From positions 7,446,501 through 7,510,500 of the forward strand of contig NZ_CP023688.1 in the NCBI RefSeq assembly GCF_008704655.1: 64,000 nucleotides of DNA, read 5' to 3'. Made by a program: the position numbers and the translations under genes. Source of the DNA: Streptomyces rimosus (GTDB lineage: Bacteria > Actinomycetota > Actinomycetes > Streptomycetales > Streptomycetaceae). The notes beneath the pieces are model-generated. The model was not told the DNA's origin. It made no database searches and saw only the letters and a program-made list of their open reading frames with translations. The number at the start of each line of letters is the position of its first letter. Position 1 is the stretch's first letter. Below are positions 8,292 through 16,396 of this stretch, piece by piece.

Positions 8292-9836
8292 CTACTCCGC
8301 CCCTGACGAAGTCCCGCCCCCGGGCGGGGCTTCGCCGTAGGTGCGCGTACCGCCGTCGCCCGTCGCGCCGGTGGCCCCGCCGTACGTGCCGCCGCCCCCG
8401 GACGCGGTCGGTTCGGTCGTCGGGGCGGACGAGGTGGGCGCGGTGGTCGTGGGCCACGACGTCGTCGGATGATGGGTGGTCGAGCGGGGCGGAGTGGTCT
8501 GCGGGTACGTACGGTGGGGAGGCGTGCTGCCGGGGTACGTACGCCCGGGAGCCGTACCGCCCGGTGAGGCGGTCGCGGACGCCGAGCTGCCGGGCGACGT
8601 CCGCCCCGGCGTGCCGCCGCCCCCGCCGCCCGTACCGCCGCCTCCGCCGTCGCCGGTGCCGCCTCCGGAACCACCGCCGCCCGAGGTGCTGCCCGGCGTG
8701 GGCCCCGGGGAACCGTCGTCCGCCAGCAGCGCGTACGCCACGCCGCCCGCCGCCAGCACCGCGATCAGCGCGCCGGCCAGCAGCAGCCGGACCGACCGCC
8801 GGCGCTTCCGCTCGGCCTCGGTCGTGGTGTCCGCGGCCGGTATCCCCGCGGTCGTCTCCGGGCCCGGCATCGGCGTCGGGGGACCGTACGCCGCAAGGGC
8901 CTGGTCGGCGGCGGCCGTCGGTGCGTGGGCGGGCGGCGGCACCACCACCGTGGGCGTGGCACCGCCGCCCGCCGCGACCGCGTCCAGCATCCGCTGCACC
9001 TCGGCCCCGTCCAGCCGCTCCCGCGGGTCCTTGCGCAGCAGCCCTTCCAGTACGGGGGTGAGCGGGCCCGCGTGGCGGGGCGGCGGCAGCTGCTCGTCGA
9101 CCACCGCGCGCAGCGTGGACAGCGGTGTGTCCTGGCGGAACGGCGAACGGCCCTCCACGGCCGCGTACAGCGTCACGCCCAGCGACCACAGGTCCGACTC
9201 CGGGCCCGCCTGCTGCCCGAGCGCCCGTTCCGGTGCCAGGAACTCGGGCGAGCCGACCAGTTCGCCCGTCAGCGTCAGGGCGGAGGAGCCCGCCACCCGC
9301 GCGATGCCGAAGTCGGTCAGCACCACCCGGCCGTCGTTGCCCAGCAGGACGTTGCCCGGCTTCACGTCGCGGTGCAGCACGCCCGCGGTGTGCGCGACCC
9401 GCAGCGCGGCCAGCACCTGGGAGCCGATGCCCGCGGCCCTGGCCGGCGTCAGCGGCCCGTCCGCGGCCAGCACCTCGGCCAGCGACAGGCCGCGCACCAG
9501 TTCCATGACGATCCACGGGCGGCCGTCCTCGGTCACCACGTCGTAGACGGTCACCACGTTGCGGTGCGCGATACGGGCCGCCGCCCGGCCCTCCCGCTCC
9601 AGGCGCGCGTACAGCAGGCCCTGTTCACCCTCGGTCAGTTCGCGGGGCGCCCGGACCTCCTTGACGGCGACCTCGCGGGCCAGCAGCTCGTCCCGGGCCC
9701 GCCACACCACGCCCATCCCGCCCCGGCCCAGCTCGGCGCCCAGCCGGTAGCGCCCCGCCAGCAGCCGTCCGCCGTCTCCGCCCTCCGCGCCGTCCGGCAG
9801 ACCGCCGGTTCCGTCGCCGCCAGGATCCCCGCTCAT
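8292..9836 (-). CDS. membrane serine/threonine protein kinase, 514 aa
   Basis: Hanks-type kinase: glycine loop LGRGGMGVVW (residues 37-46), ATP lysine Lys59 in VAVKEV, catalytic loop HRDVKPGNVLL with Asp157, DFG at 175-177, and APE-like APERALG. A basic juxtamembrane stretch (ERKRRRSVR) leads into one membrane helix at about 350-371. The outer part is a low-complexity Gly/Ser/Thr/Pro tail of about 140 residues, without PASTA repeats. ATG at 9836 has GAGGAGGG upstream; the longer upstream frame is a shadow of the next gene. Likely an envelope or stress sensor kinase. The extracellular tail looks like a wall-spanning linker rather than a folded sensor. Confidence 0.9.
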   Translation of the reverse strand: MSGDPGGDGTGGLPDGAEGGDGGRLLAGRYRLGAELGRGGMGVVWRARDELLAREVAVKEVRAPRELTEGEQGLLYARLEREGRAAARIAHRNVVTVYDVVTEDGRPWIVMELVRGLSLAEVLAADGPLTPARAAGIGSQVLAALRVAHTAGVLHRDVKPGNVLLGNDGRVVLTDFGIARVAGSSALTLTGELVGSPEFLAPERALGQQAGPESDLWSLGVTLYAAVEGRSPFRQDTPLSTLRAVVDEQLPPPRHAGPLTPVLEGLLRKDPRERLDGAEVQRMLDAVAAGGGATPTVVVPPPAHAPTAAADQALAAYGPPTPMPGPETTAGIPAADTTTEAERKRRRSVRLLLAGALIAVLAAGGVAYALLADDGSPGPTPGSTSGGGGSGGGTGDGGGGGTGGGGGGTPGRTSPGSSASATASPGGTAPGRTYPGSTPPHRTYPQTTPPRSTTHHPTTSWPTTTAPTSSAPTTEPTASGGGGTYGGATGATGDGGTRTYGEAPPGGGTSSGAE

Positions 9837-9880
9837 GGACGAGCCCTCCTCGCAGTAGAGCGATGCGGTGGCAACGTACC

Positions 9881-11407
9881 TCAACCCAGCGTGGTTGCCG
9901 CCCCCTTGAGCAGCAATCCGCAGCCGAGCAGGAGGACGACGGCGGCAGTGCCGACGGGCGCCAGCCGGTGCGCGGCCGACAGTAACCGCGCACCCGCCCC
10001 GCGCCCCTTGACCAGTTGCTCCCCGAGCCGCAGGGTCAGCCGGACGGCGAGCAGTCCGGCCGCGGCCAGCGTCCCGGCCAGCCCCGCGCCGTACGCGACG
10101 ACCAGCAGGAACCCGAACCACGCCTGGCCGAGCGCGGCGGCGCCGACCAGCACCACCACCGCGGAGGGACTGGGCACCAGCCCGCCGGCGAACCCGAGCA
10201 GGACGATGCCGCGCAGGCCGGGGCGGGTCGGGTGGTGAGGGTGGTGGTCGTGACCATGTTCGTGGTCATGGTCGTGGTCATGGCCGTGCGGGTGACTGTG
10301 GCCATGGCTGTGCCCGTGCCCGTGCCCGTTCCGGCGCATCCGTAGCGCCCGCCGCAGCAGCACCGCTCCCGCCCCCGCCACCAGTGCCCCGCTGGCCACG
10401 CCGAGCCAGGCCACCACCGAGGGCGCGGCGGCCGACCCCGCCGCGATCAGCGCCCCCAGCGCGAAGACGCCCAGGGTGTGCGTCACAGTCACCGACAGGC
10501 CCAGGGCCAGTACGTCCCGCCGCGAACTCCGGCCGCCCGCCGCCGCTGCAGCGGCCATCATCGTCTTGCCGTGGCCCGGCGCGAGGGCGTGCAGCGCTCC
10601 GAGCAGCAGCGCGGTGGCGAGTGCGAGCGCCGCGAAGGCGGGGGTCAGGTGGTGCCGGGCGACGAGCCCGGTCAGGGCCTGCGTCCAGCGGTCCGCGCCG
10701 CGGGGCAGGACGGACCCGGCGGGCGGGCGTTCGGCAGCATCGGAGAGCGCGGGGCCGCCCGGTACGGCGCGAACGGCCGCCGAGCGCCGGGCGGGCGGTG
10801 AGGCCAGTACGTCCCTGGGGTAGGTGGTCAGGCGTCGGGACACCGATTTTGTGGGGGCGTCGGACGCGGTGAGCCGGGTGCGGTCGCCCCGGGCGGTGAT
10901 CTCCCGCCAGCCGGGCGCGCCGTCGCCCTCCGCCGCGCGGAAGCGGAGGGCGGCCCGCCCGTCCGACGGCAGGCGCGCGGTCATCCGGCACTCCAGGCGC
11001 AGGGTCGGCAGTCCGGCCTGGCCGGGCCGGGTGGCCGCGGTGGCGCTCGCTGACCGCAGCCGTTCCCGTCGCCCGTCCACGGTCAGCCCGCTGCCGCGCG
11101 CGGCGGTGGCGCACCGCTCCCGGGCCCAGGCCGCCAGCTCGGCCCGGTCCGTGGTCCCGTCCCCGTTCCGGTCGATACGGTCCTTCTGCTGCGCGGCCGG
11201 GATCTCGGCGAGGTCTTCGACGTGGTCGACGCGCAGTTCGCCGGGCCGGACGGTCAGGCCGTCGTACTGGCTGACGGTGAAGTTGCCGAGCGGGTGCGCG
11301 TGCGCGGCGCCCGCGGGCGCGAGCAGTAGTAGTACGGCGGTGAGTGCGGTGACCAGGAGGGCGACGGTTCGCCTCCGTATCGACAGGACTCCCTTGAAGG
11401 TGTTCAC
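9881..11407 (-). CDS. NicO-family nickel/cobalt-type metal transporter with His-rich loop, 508 aa
   Basis: Begins with a signal peptide-like helix ending AAHAHPLGNFTVSQYDG. An extracytoplasmic domain of ~280 residues follows with an EF-hand-like loop DRNGDGTTDRAEL, then six or more membrane helices. Helix LGALHALAPGHGKTMMAA carries the HxxxxGHGK-type metal motif of the RcnA/NiCoT-related NicO family, and a later cytoplasmic loop is packed with alternating His/Gly/Asp. GTG at 11407 overlaps the TGA of the TPR gene (GTGA). A TTA leucine codon at 9983-9985 lies 34 codons before the end and makes full translation depend on the bldA tRNA in Streptomyces. Metal and direction are not decided by sequence; Ni or Co efflux or uptake are the family options. 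Confidence 0.85.
   Translation of the reverse strand: MNTFKGVLSIRRRTVALLVTALTAVLLLLAPAGAAHAHPLGNFTVSQYDGLTVRPGELRVDHVEDLAEIPAAQQKDRIDRNGDGTTDRAELAAWARERCATAARGSGLTVDGRRERLRSASATAATRPGQAGLPTLRLECRMTARLPSDGRAALRFRAAEGDGAPGWREITARGDRTRLTASDAPTKSVSRRLTTYPRDVLASPPARRSAAVRAVPGGPALSDAAERPPAGSVLPRGADRWTQALTGLVARHHLTPAFAALALATALLLGALHALAPGHGKTMMAAAAAAGGRSSRRDVLALGLSVTVTHTLGVFALGALIAAGSAAAPSVVAWLGVASGALVAGAGAVLLRRALRMRRNGHGHGHSHGHSHPHGHDHDHDHEHGHDHHPHHPTRPGLRGIVLLGFAGGLVPSPSAVVVLVGAAALGQAWFGFLLVVAYGAGLAGTLAAAGLLAVRLTLRLGEQLVKGRGAGARLLSAAHRLAPVGTAAVVLLLGCGLLLKGAATTLG
9983..9985 (-). promoter_or_regulatory. in-frame TTA codon (bldA-dependent translation)
   Basis: The reverse complement reads CGG TTA CTG in frame with the NicO gene (Arg-Leu-Leu). 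TTA codons are rare in Streptomyces and need the developmentally regulated bldA tRNA. I checked the other taa/tta triplets I could find within well-supported genes and none was in frame. Confidence 0.8.
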
Positions 11408-12756
11408 CGTCCGGCCTCCAGCGCGCTGAGCGCCGACCGGGCCGCGGCTGCCCCCGTGGGCGAGAAGCCGCGGTCCAGGCGCAGGGCGGCGGACAGGTCG
11501 CGGCGGGCGTCGGCGGTCCGGCCCAGCGCGCGCTCGATCGTGCCGCGGTGGTAGAGGAATGCCGCGTCGCGGAAGCCGGGTGCGGCGGCGCGCTCGGCGT
11601 ACGGCAGGGCCTCCCGGTCCTGGCCGGTGTGGTGCAGGGTCCAGGCCAGGGCGTCGGCCGTGTGCACGGTCTGGCGGCGGGACCACTCGGCGCGGGCCGC
11701 GCGCAGGGCGGCGCGCCGGTCGCCGTGGTCGGTCTCGATCAGTGCGGTGTCCAGATCCACGGCCACGCCGTTCGCGCGCGCCAGGTCTGCCCAGGCCCCG
11801 GCCAGGGCGTATTGCCGCCGGGCGGCGGCCCGTTCGCCGCGCGCTTCGTAGACCTCGCCGAGCGCGGCCAGGGGCCCCGGCAGCGGGTAGCGGCGCACGA
11901 CCTCGCGCAGTTCACGGGCCGCCGTACCCAGTTCGCCGCGCGCGGCGTAAGCGCGCGCCCGGCCTTCCAGAGCCGGGAGGTGGCCTGGTGCGGCACGCAG
12001 CGCCAGCGCGTAGTACCGGAACGCGGTCGCGTACTGCCCGTGGCTGCGCGCCAGTTGGCCAAGCGCCGTGGCGACGTACGCGATGTCATCGGGCCGGGCG
12101 GCGGACTGCAGGGCGACCTCCAGCGCCTTGCGGGCACCGTCGGCGTCGCCGAGCAGTTCCCGTACGTACGCGAGCCGGGTGAAGGACGGAATGCCGGGGT
12201 GCACCGCGTCGGCGTGCCGCGCCGCCGCCAGCGCCTCGGCGTAGCGCCCGAGCTCCACCAGCGCGTCCACGCGGACCGCCAGCGCCCGTTCCCCGTACGG
12301 ATTGACCGCGAGCGCGGCATCCGCGTCCCGCAGCGCGGCCCGGAAGTCGTGCCGCGCCGCGGCGAGCGCGGCCCGCGCGGCGAGCCCGGCGTCGTTCTGG
12401 CGCGGGCGCAGCGCCAGCGAGCGGGCGACGGCGCGCCCGGCCTGCGGGTAGCGGGTCGGGTCGCCGGTCGTACGGGCCTGCTCGACGTAGGCGGCGCCGA
12501 GCCGCGCCCAGCCGAGCCAGTCCCCGGGCTGCGCGCGCAACCGGACCTGGAGGGCACTCACCGTGCCGGACAGGCCGGCCGCGGCGCCGCGGCCCACGGG
12601 GATGTCGGACGACGGTGGCGCGGGCACCGGGGCGCGCGCCCGGCCACCGTCTCCGCCCAGGGCGATCCCGCCGGCGGTGACCGCGCACGCGAGGAGCACG
12701 GTCACGACGGCGCCGGCGAGCTTGCCGCGTACGCTCCTGGGCAGTCGGAAGAACAT
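11404..12756 (-). CDS. TPR-repeat protein with N-terminal membrane anchor, 450 aa
   Basis: An N-terminal helix (KLAGAVVTVLLACAVTAGGIAL) acts as signal or anchor. About ten degenerate tetratricopeptide units follow, for example WLGWARLGAAYVEQAR, AALRDADAALAVNPYGERAL and FRYYALALRAAPGHLPAL. TPR arrays are protein-interaction scaffolds; here the scaffold would face the outside or be tethered to the membrane. The ATG at 12756 overlaps the stop of the DUF4331 gene (TGATG), and its end overlaps the NicO start. It is therefore the middle gene of a three-gene operon and probably bridges the DUF4331 protein and the transporter. The TPR call is firm; the role is inferred from context. Confidence 0.85.
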   Translation of the reverse strand: MFFRLPRSVRGKLAGAVVTVLLACAVTAGGIALGGDGGRARAPVPAPPSSDIPVGRGAAAGLSGTVSALQVRLRAQPGDWLGWARLGAAYVEQARTTGDPTRYPQAGRAVARSLALRPRQNDAGLAARAALAAARHDFRAALRDADAALAVNPYGERALAVRVDALVELGRYAEALAAARHADAVHPGIPSFTRLAYVRELLGDADGARKALEVALQSAARPDDIAYVATALGQLARSHGQYATAFRYYALALRAAPGHLPALEGRARAYAARGELGTAARELREVVRRYPLPGPLAALGEVYEARGERAAARRQYALAGAWADLARANGVAVDLDTALIETDHGDRRAALRAARAEWSRRQTVHTADALAWTLHHTGQDREALPYAERAAAPGFRDAAFLYHRGTIERALGRTADARRDLSAALRLDRGFSPTGAAAARSALSALEAGR

Positions 12757-14351
12757 CAACGGCCGGCCTTCGCACGGCGGTTGGACCGCAGCCAGAGCAG
12801 CCCGGTGCCGACCAGCACCAGCCCGAAGGCGCCCGCCGAGGCGGAGGCGATCAGCAGGGTGTCGCTGCCGTCACCGGTCGCGCTGTCCTGCGGACGCAGC
12901 CCGGTCCGCAGACCGGCCGATTGGTTCACCGCGCCCTGGCCGCTCCCGCCCGTGCTGTCGCCGCCGCCCTTCTTGGCGACCGGGCCCCGGGAGCCCGAGG
13001 CGGGCAGCGCCAGATACGGGAAGGTCTTGCCGAACGGCTGGTCGTTGGCGTCGACCGCGTCGCCCAGGTCGTTCTTCTGCCCGACCAGCTCGCCCTGCAC
13101 CACCTGGAGGGAGATGTCCACGACGTCGTCGGTGAGCCGCCGGCCGTTCGGGTAGCCCGCGTTGTCGCCGTCCAGGACGCCCAGGCGCTTGGGCTGCGCG
13201 GTGGGCGGGATGGCGGTGTTCAGCCGCAGCGCTTCCGCGGGGCGCACGTTCGGCGGCTGGTTGAGCTTGGCCACCCCGGTCAGGAACACCGCGATCAGGT
13301 CCTTGCGGGGCAGCGCCGGCGCCTTGATCCCGTAGATCTTCTCGATCAGCCGGGCCAGCTCGGGGTCGGTGACGTACTTGAGGAACTGCGCGTCGTTCCA
13401 CGGCGCGGACGCGTTGAAGCGGTCCTTGTCCTTGACCGGCACGACCAGCTCGTTGACCAGCGGGTTGCCCAGCCGCGACACCTGGGACCAGCCGCCGGAG
13501 GCGTTCTTGCGCTGGGTGGTGGACCAGACGCCGATCACCGGCTGCTGCGCCGACTGCCGCAGCTCCTTCGTCGGCACCTGGAGGGCCACCGACTGCACGT
13601 TGTAGCCCTTGAGGGTGTCCCGGCCGACCTCGGAGAGGTCGCCGCCGTACAGCAGGTCGAAGGCGCGCAGGTCCAGGAAGAACGGGTCGTCCGCCTGGCC
13701 CGCGAAGGTCGAGCCGCCGCCCGCGACCGGCCGTACCGCCTGGTCGCGCAGCTTCTGGTAGTCGGGCATCGACGCCTTGCCGACGTTGGACGGCGCGGCG
13801 GTCAGATCATCGGCGATCTTCGTGCTGGAGACCACCTTCTGGTCCTTCAGCCGCAGCAGGTCGATGTCGTACGTCTGGTAGTAGTTCAGGTCCTTGTCGT
13901 CGAGGGACGTGACCTGGCCGGTGTTGTAGAGGAACGTGTCGCCGCTGCGGTAGTTGTCCTTGAACGTCCACCGGTAGACCAGATCGCCCTGGCCGTCCCC
14001 GTCGCTGTCCACGTGCACGTCGTACTGGGCGTCGGTGGCGAACTTGTAGAAGTTCGGGCCGCCCGCCGGCTCGGCGAAGGGCCACCAGTTCACCGTCAGC
14101 GTCGTGGTGTCCGGCTTGTCGGGGCTCTGGAAGGCGTAGACGTCCGTGGTGTCGTACTCCGGCTGCCCGGAGATCTGCGGCGCCTCCCGGTGGCTGGACG
14201 CCTGCGCCGGGCGGGCCGCGAGCGGGCCCGCGGCCGCGCCGGCGACGCCCGCCGCGGCCAGCGAGCCGCACGCCAGCACGGCGACGGTCCGGCGGCTGCC
14301 CCTGCCCTTCCTGGTCTTCCGGTTCTCGGTGGGTTCGGTGCTGGCGGTCAT
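12756..14351 (-). CDS. DUF4331 secreted surface protein, 531 aa
   Basis: The family signature SSHREAPQISGQPEYDTTDVYAF-like region (SSHREAP, DTTDVYAFQSP) follows a signal peptide with a basic N-terminus (KTRKGRGSRR). The body contains Asp-rich DSDGDGQGD and the conserved WSTTQRK region. The C-terminus has a sorting-signal layout: DSATGDGSD, a hydrophobic helix of ~22 residues, then RSNRRAKAGR. This looks like a sortase or simple membrane anchor, although the motif is not a clean LAxTG. ATG at 14351 has GAAGGAC upstream. It heads the operon with the TPR and NicO genes and lies downstream of a SigK-type promoter. DUF4331 has no established biochemical function that I know of. Confidence 0.88.
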   Translation of the reverse strand: MTASTEPTENRKTRKGRGSRRTVAVLACGSLAAAGVAGAAAGPLAARPAQASSHREAPQISGQPEYDTTDVYAFQSPDKPDTTTLTVNWWPFAEPAGGPNFYKFATDAQYDVHVDSDGDGQGDLVYRWTFKDNYRSGDTFLYNTGQVTSLDDKDLNYYQTYDIDLLRLKDQKVVSSTKIADDLTAAPSNVGKASMPDYQKLRDQAVRPVAGGGSTFAGQADDPFFLDLRAFDLLYGGDLSEVGRDTLKGYNVQSVALQVPTKELRQSAQQPVIGVWSTTQRKNASGGWSQVSRLGNPLVNELVVPVKDKDRFNASAPWNDAQFLKYVTDPELARLIEKIYGIKAPALPRKDLIAVFLTGVAKLNQPPNVRPAEALRLNTAIPPTAQPKRLGVLDGDNAGYPNGRRLTDDVVDISLQVVQGELVGQKNDLGDAVDANDQPFGKTFPYLALPASGSRGPVAKKGGGDSTGGSGQGAVNQSAGLRTGLRPQDSATGDGSDTLLIASASAGAFGLVLVGTGLLWLRSNRRAKAGR

Positions 14352-14428
14352 CGCGTCGGTCCTTCTCGGGTGTGCCGGGCGGTGCCGGCCGGGTCGGCGG
14401 TGCGGAGGCCGCACCGTGCTGTGGCGGC

Positions 14429-14456
14429 TATTCGTGGCCCCGTTCCGTACGGATGG
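14429..14456 (-). promoter_or_regulatory. SigK/ECF19-type promoter of the DUF4331 operon
   Basis: On the minus strand CCATCC (14456-14451) and CGAATA (14434-14429) are separated by 16 bases, about 78 bases before the DUF4331 ATG. The M. tuberculosis SigK consensus is remembered as CCATCC with a CCGAAT -10 and 16-17 bp spacing, so the -35 is exact, the -10 is close, and the spacing may be one short depending on alignment. The adjacent divergent gene encodes an ECF factor of that type. Confidence 0.65.
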
Positions 14457-14568
14457 GTGCCGCGTCCGCGGAAACCGGGCGCCTGCCGGACCGGTCCGCC
14501 GCGCGTCTCGCCCCGAACCCACCACGGCGGGACAATGACCGGTCGTCACGGGAACGGGGTGAGGGCGC

Positions 14569-15135
14569 GTGAAGTCCGAAACGGCCGCCGGGCGCGGTGC
14601 CGAGGTGCTGCTGCCGCTGGTCGCGCGCGGCGACCACGGCGCCTTCGAGGAGCTGTACGACCTGGTGTCGGCGCCGGTCTTCGGCATGGCCCGGCGGGTG
14701 CTGCGGGACAGCGCGCAGGCCGAGGAGGTGACACAAGAGGTGCTGCTGGAGATCTGGCGGCGGGCCCACCGGTACGACCCCGGGCGCGGCAGCGGCCTGT
14801 CGTGGATCCTCACCCTCGCCCACCGCAGGGCGGTGGACCGGGTGCGCTCGGCGCGGGCCGCGAGCGAGCGCGAGGAGCGGGCCGCGCGCCGGTCCGTGGT
14901 GACCGCCTTCGACGAGGTGGCCGAGCAGGTCGAGGGGGCCTTCGAACGCGAGTGGGTGCGCCGGTGCCTGGAACGGCTCACCTCTCTGCAGCGCCAGTCG
15001 GTCACCCTCGCGTACTACGACGGCTACACCCACCGCGAGGTGGCCCGTCGGCTGGCCGTACCGCTCGGCACGGTCAAGTCCCGGCTGCGCGACGGGCTGG
15101 CCCGGCTGCGCGACTGCCTGGCGGCCGCCGGATGA
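14569..15135 (+). CDS. sigK: ECF RNA polymerase sigma factor, SigK-like, 188 aa
   Basis: Region 2 (GAFEELYDLVSAPVFGMARR, then SAQAEEVTQEVLLEIWRRA) and region 4 (LTSLQRQSVTLAYYDGYTH followed by HREVARRLAVPLGTVKSRL) are in normal ECF order. The YDGYTHREVA wording is typical of the SigK/ECF19 group. The GTG start at 14569 has GAGGG upstream. The gene overlaps the anti-sigma gene by ATGA, so the pair is made in balance. It faces the DUF4331-TPR-NicO operon, whose promoter carries a SigK-like site; the simplest reading is that the sigma factor drives that operon. I found no copy of the same promoter in front of the sigma gene itself, so autoregulation is not evident. Confidence 0.88.
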   Translation: MKSETAAGRGAEVLLPLVARGDHGAFEELYDLVSAPVFGMARRVLRDSAQAEEVTQEVLLEIWRRAHRYDPGRGSGLSWILTLAHRRAVDRVRSARAASEREERAARRSVVTAFDEVAEQVEGAFEREWVRRCLERLTSLQRQSVTLAYYDGYTHREVARRLAVPLGTVKSRLRDGLARLRDCLAAAG

Positions 15136-15974
15136 GCCGCCGCCCGCCGCCCGCGGCCCTCCGTGACGCGCTGCGCGCCGGACGGCGGGGCGCCCACACC
15201 CTGGCCGCCCCGTACGCCCTCGACGCCCTCGGCCCGCGCGAACGCTGCCGCTTCGAACGGCACTTGCGCCGCTGCCCGGACTGCGCGGCCCAGCTCCGCG
15301 TCCTGTCCGAGGACGCCACCTGGCTGGCCCGCGCCGCCGCCCGCCCCGCCCCCGCCGGTCTGCGCGCCCGCGTACTGACCGCCGCGCTGGCCACCCCGCA
15401 GGAGGCCGTGGTCCCGCGGCCCGCCGAGCCGGTGCCCGCACCCGGGGACCCGCGTCCCGCCCGCGCGCGGGGCCCGCGGCTGTCCGCCCGGTACGGCACC
15501 CGCCTCGCCGGGGCGGTCGCCGCATTGAGCCTGCTCGTCAGCGCCCTGCTCGCCTTCCAGCTGATCCGTACGGACAGTGAACTGGACCGGCAGCGCGCCG
15601 TGACGCGGTCCGTGAACGCGGTGCTGGCCGCGCCGGACGCGCTGGCCGTCTCCGGCCGTCCGATCGGCGGGCGGTCGCTGAGCGCGGTCGAATCGGCCGA
15701 GATGGACCAGGCCGTGGTGAACGCCGCCGGATTGCCCCTGCCGCCCGCCGGGCACGCGTACCAGTTGTGGCGCATGCGCGACGGGCTCCCGACGGCCCGC
15801 TCGGCCGGTGTGCTGTCGTACGACCCGCGGACCCGCACCGCGGGCCCCGCCGTCGTACGTGATCTTCGGCACGGCGGCAGCGGCCCCGCGGACCGGCTCG
15901 CGGTCACCCTGGAGCCGGCCGGCGGCTCCGTCAGGCCCACGACCTCGGTACTCATCCAACTCGCCCTCGGCTGA
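15132..15974 (+). CDS. RskA-type transmembrane anti-sigma factor, 280 aa
   Basis: The N-terminal cytoplasmic domain has a zinc-binding anti-sigma signature (RFERHLRRCPDCAAQL, an HxxxCxxC arrangement). One membrane helix follows (AGAVAALSLLVSALLAF near residue 135). The outer domain matches anti-sigma-K C-terminal domains (GHAYQLWRMRDGLPTARSAG and VTLEPAGGSVRPT). In the family, regulated proteolysis of the membrane protein frees the sigma factor. Its ATG overlaps the sigma stop (ATGA), the standard arrangement for ECF pairs. The signal is unknown; an envelope redox or metal cue would fit the divergent operon, but that is inference. Confidence 0.88.
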   Translation: MSRRPPPAALRDALRAGRRGAHTLAAPYALDALGPRERCRFERHLRRCPDCAAQLRVLSEDATWLARAAARPAPAGLRARVLTAALATPQEAVVPRPAEPVPAPGDPRPARARGPRLSARYGTRLAGAVAALSLLVSALLAFQLIRTDSELDRQRAVTRSVNAVLAAPDALAVSGRPIGGRSLSAVESAEMDQAVVNAAGLPLPPAGHAYQLWRMRDGLPTARSAGVLSYDPRTRTAGPAVVRDLRHGGSGPADRLAVTLEPAGGSVRPTTSVLIQLALG

Positions 15975-16108
15975 CAGTGATCCACAAGGTGCCGTCAACG
16001 TCGGTGCGCGGGAGGTGAATCCTGGTGACCGGGCCGCGCGCGTGCCACGGGAGAGAGATAGGGTTACCCTGCCCGGGGCCGGGTGCCCTCGTACGGGTGG
16101 GGAGTGTC

Positions 16109-16372
16109 ATGGAACAGATAACAATGCGCAGCAGGCCACGAGTGCCTGCGATCAGTTGCGGAAGCGGCGCGTCCAGCGCGCGGCTCGACCGTCATCTCGC
16201 GGTGCTGGGCGGACCCGCCGTCCCGCAGCGCGAGTCGGAGGGTGCGACGTCGTTGATGCAGGAGCTCACCGCTCGTGACCACGCGCGCACGAGGACGAGC
16301 CGCGGCGCCAGGGTGTCGCTGTTCGCCCCGCTGCGCAGGCTGCGCCGGTCGCTGTTCGGCAGTCACAGCTGA
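16109..16372 (+). CDS. small conserved-looking protein, 87 aa
   Basis: ATG at 16109 follows GGGGAG at good spacing. The product is basic, begins MEQITMRSRPRVPAISC and ends LRRLRRSLFGSHS. The middle contains SSARLDRHLAVLGGPAVP and a stretch with ATSLMQELTARDHARTRT. No signal peptide or membrane helix is seen. I believe similar small proteins occur in other Streptomyces, but cannot name a family or function. An in-frame longer version from 16025 lacks a ribosome site. It sits between the anti-sigma gene and a convergent CoA-transferase, so co-transcription with the sigma pair is possible though 134 bases separate them. Confidence 0.6.
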   Translation: MEQITMRSRPRVPAISCGSGASSARLDRHLAVLGGPAVPQRESEGATSLMQELTARDHARTRTSRGARVSLFAPLRRLRRSLFGSHS

Positions 16373-16396
16373 ACCACGGCCACCGGTCCCGGCCCC

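Noticed and set aside
8340..8720. Repeated short motifs that look like a tandem repeat or CRISPR-like array
   Set aside because: They encode the Gly/Ser/Thr/Pro-rich outer tail of the Ser/Thr kinase in frame; there are no equal spacers.
10230..10345. Alternating His-codon repeat
   Set aside because: It is coding sequence of the NicO His-rich loop, not an independent repeat element.
12921..15131. Very long plus-strand frame leading into the anti-sigma gene
   Set aside because: Antisense to DUF4331 and out of frame with sigma; only its last part (from 15132) is a real gene.
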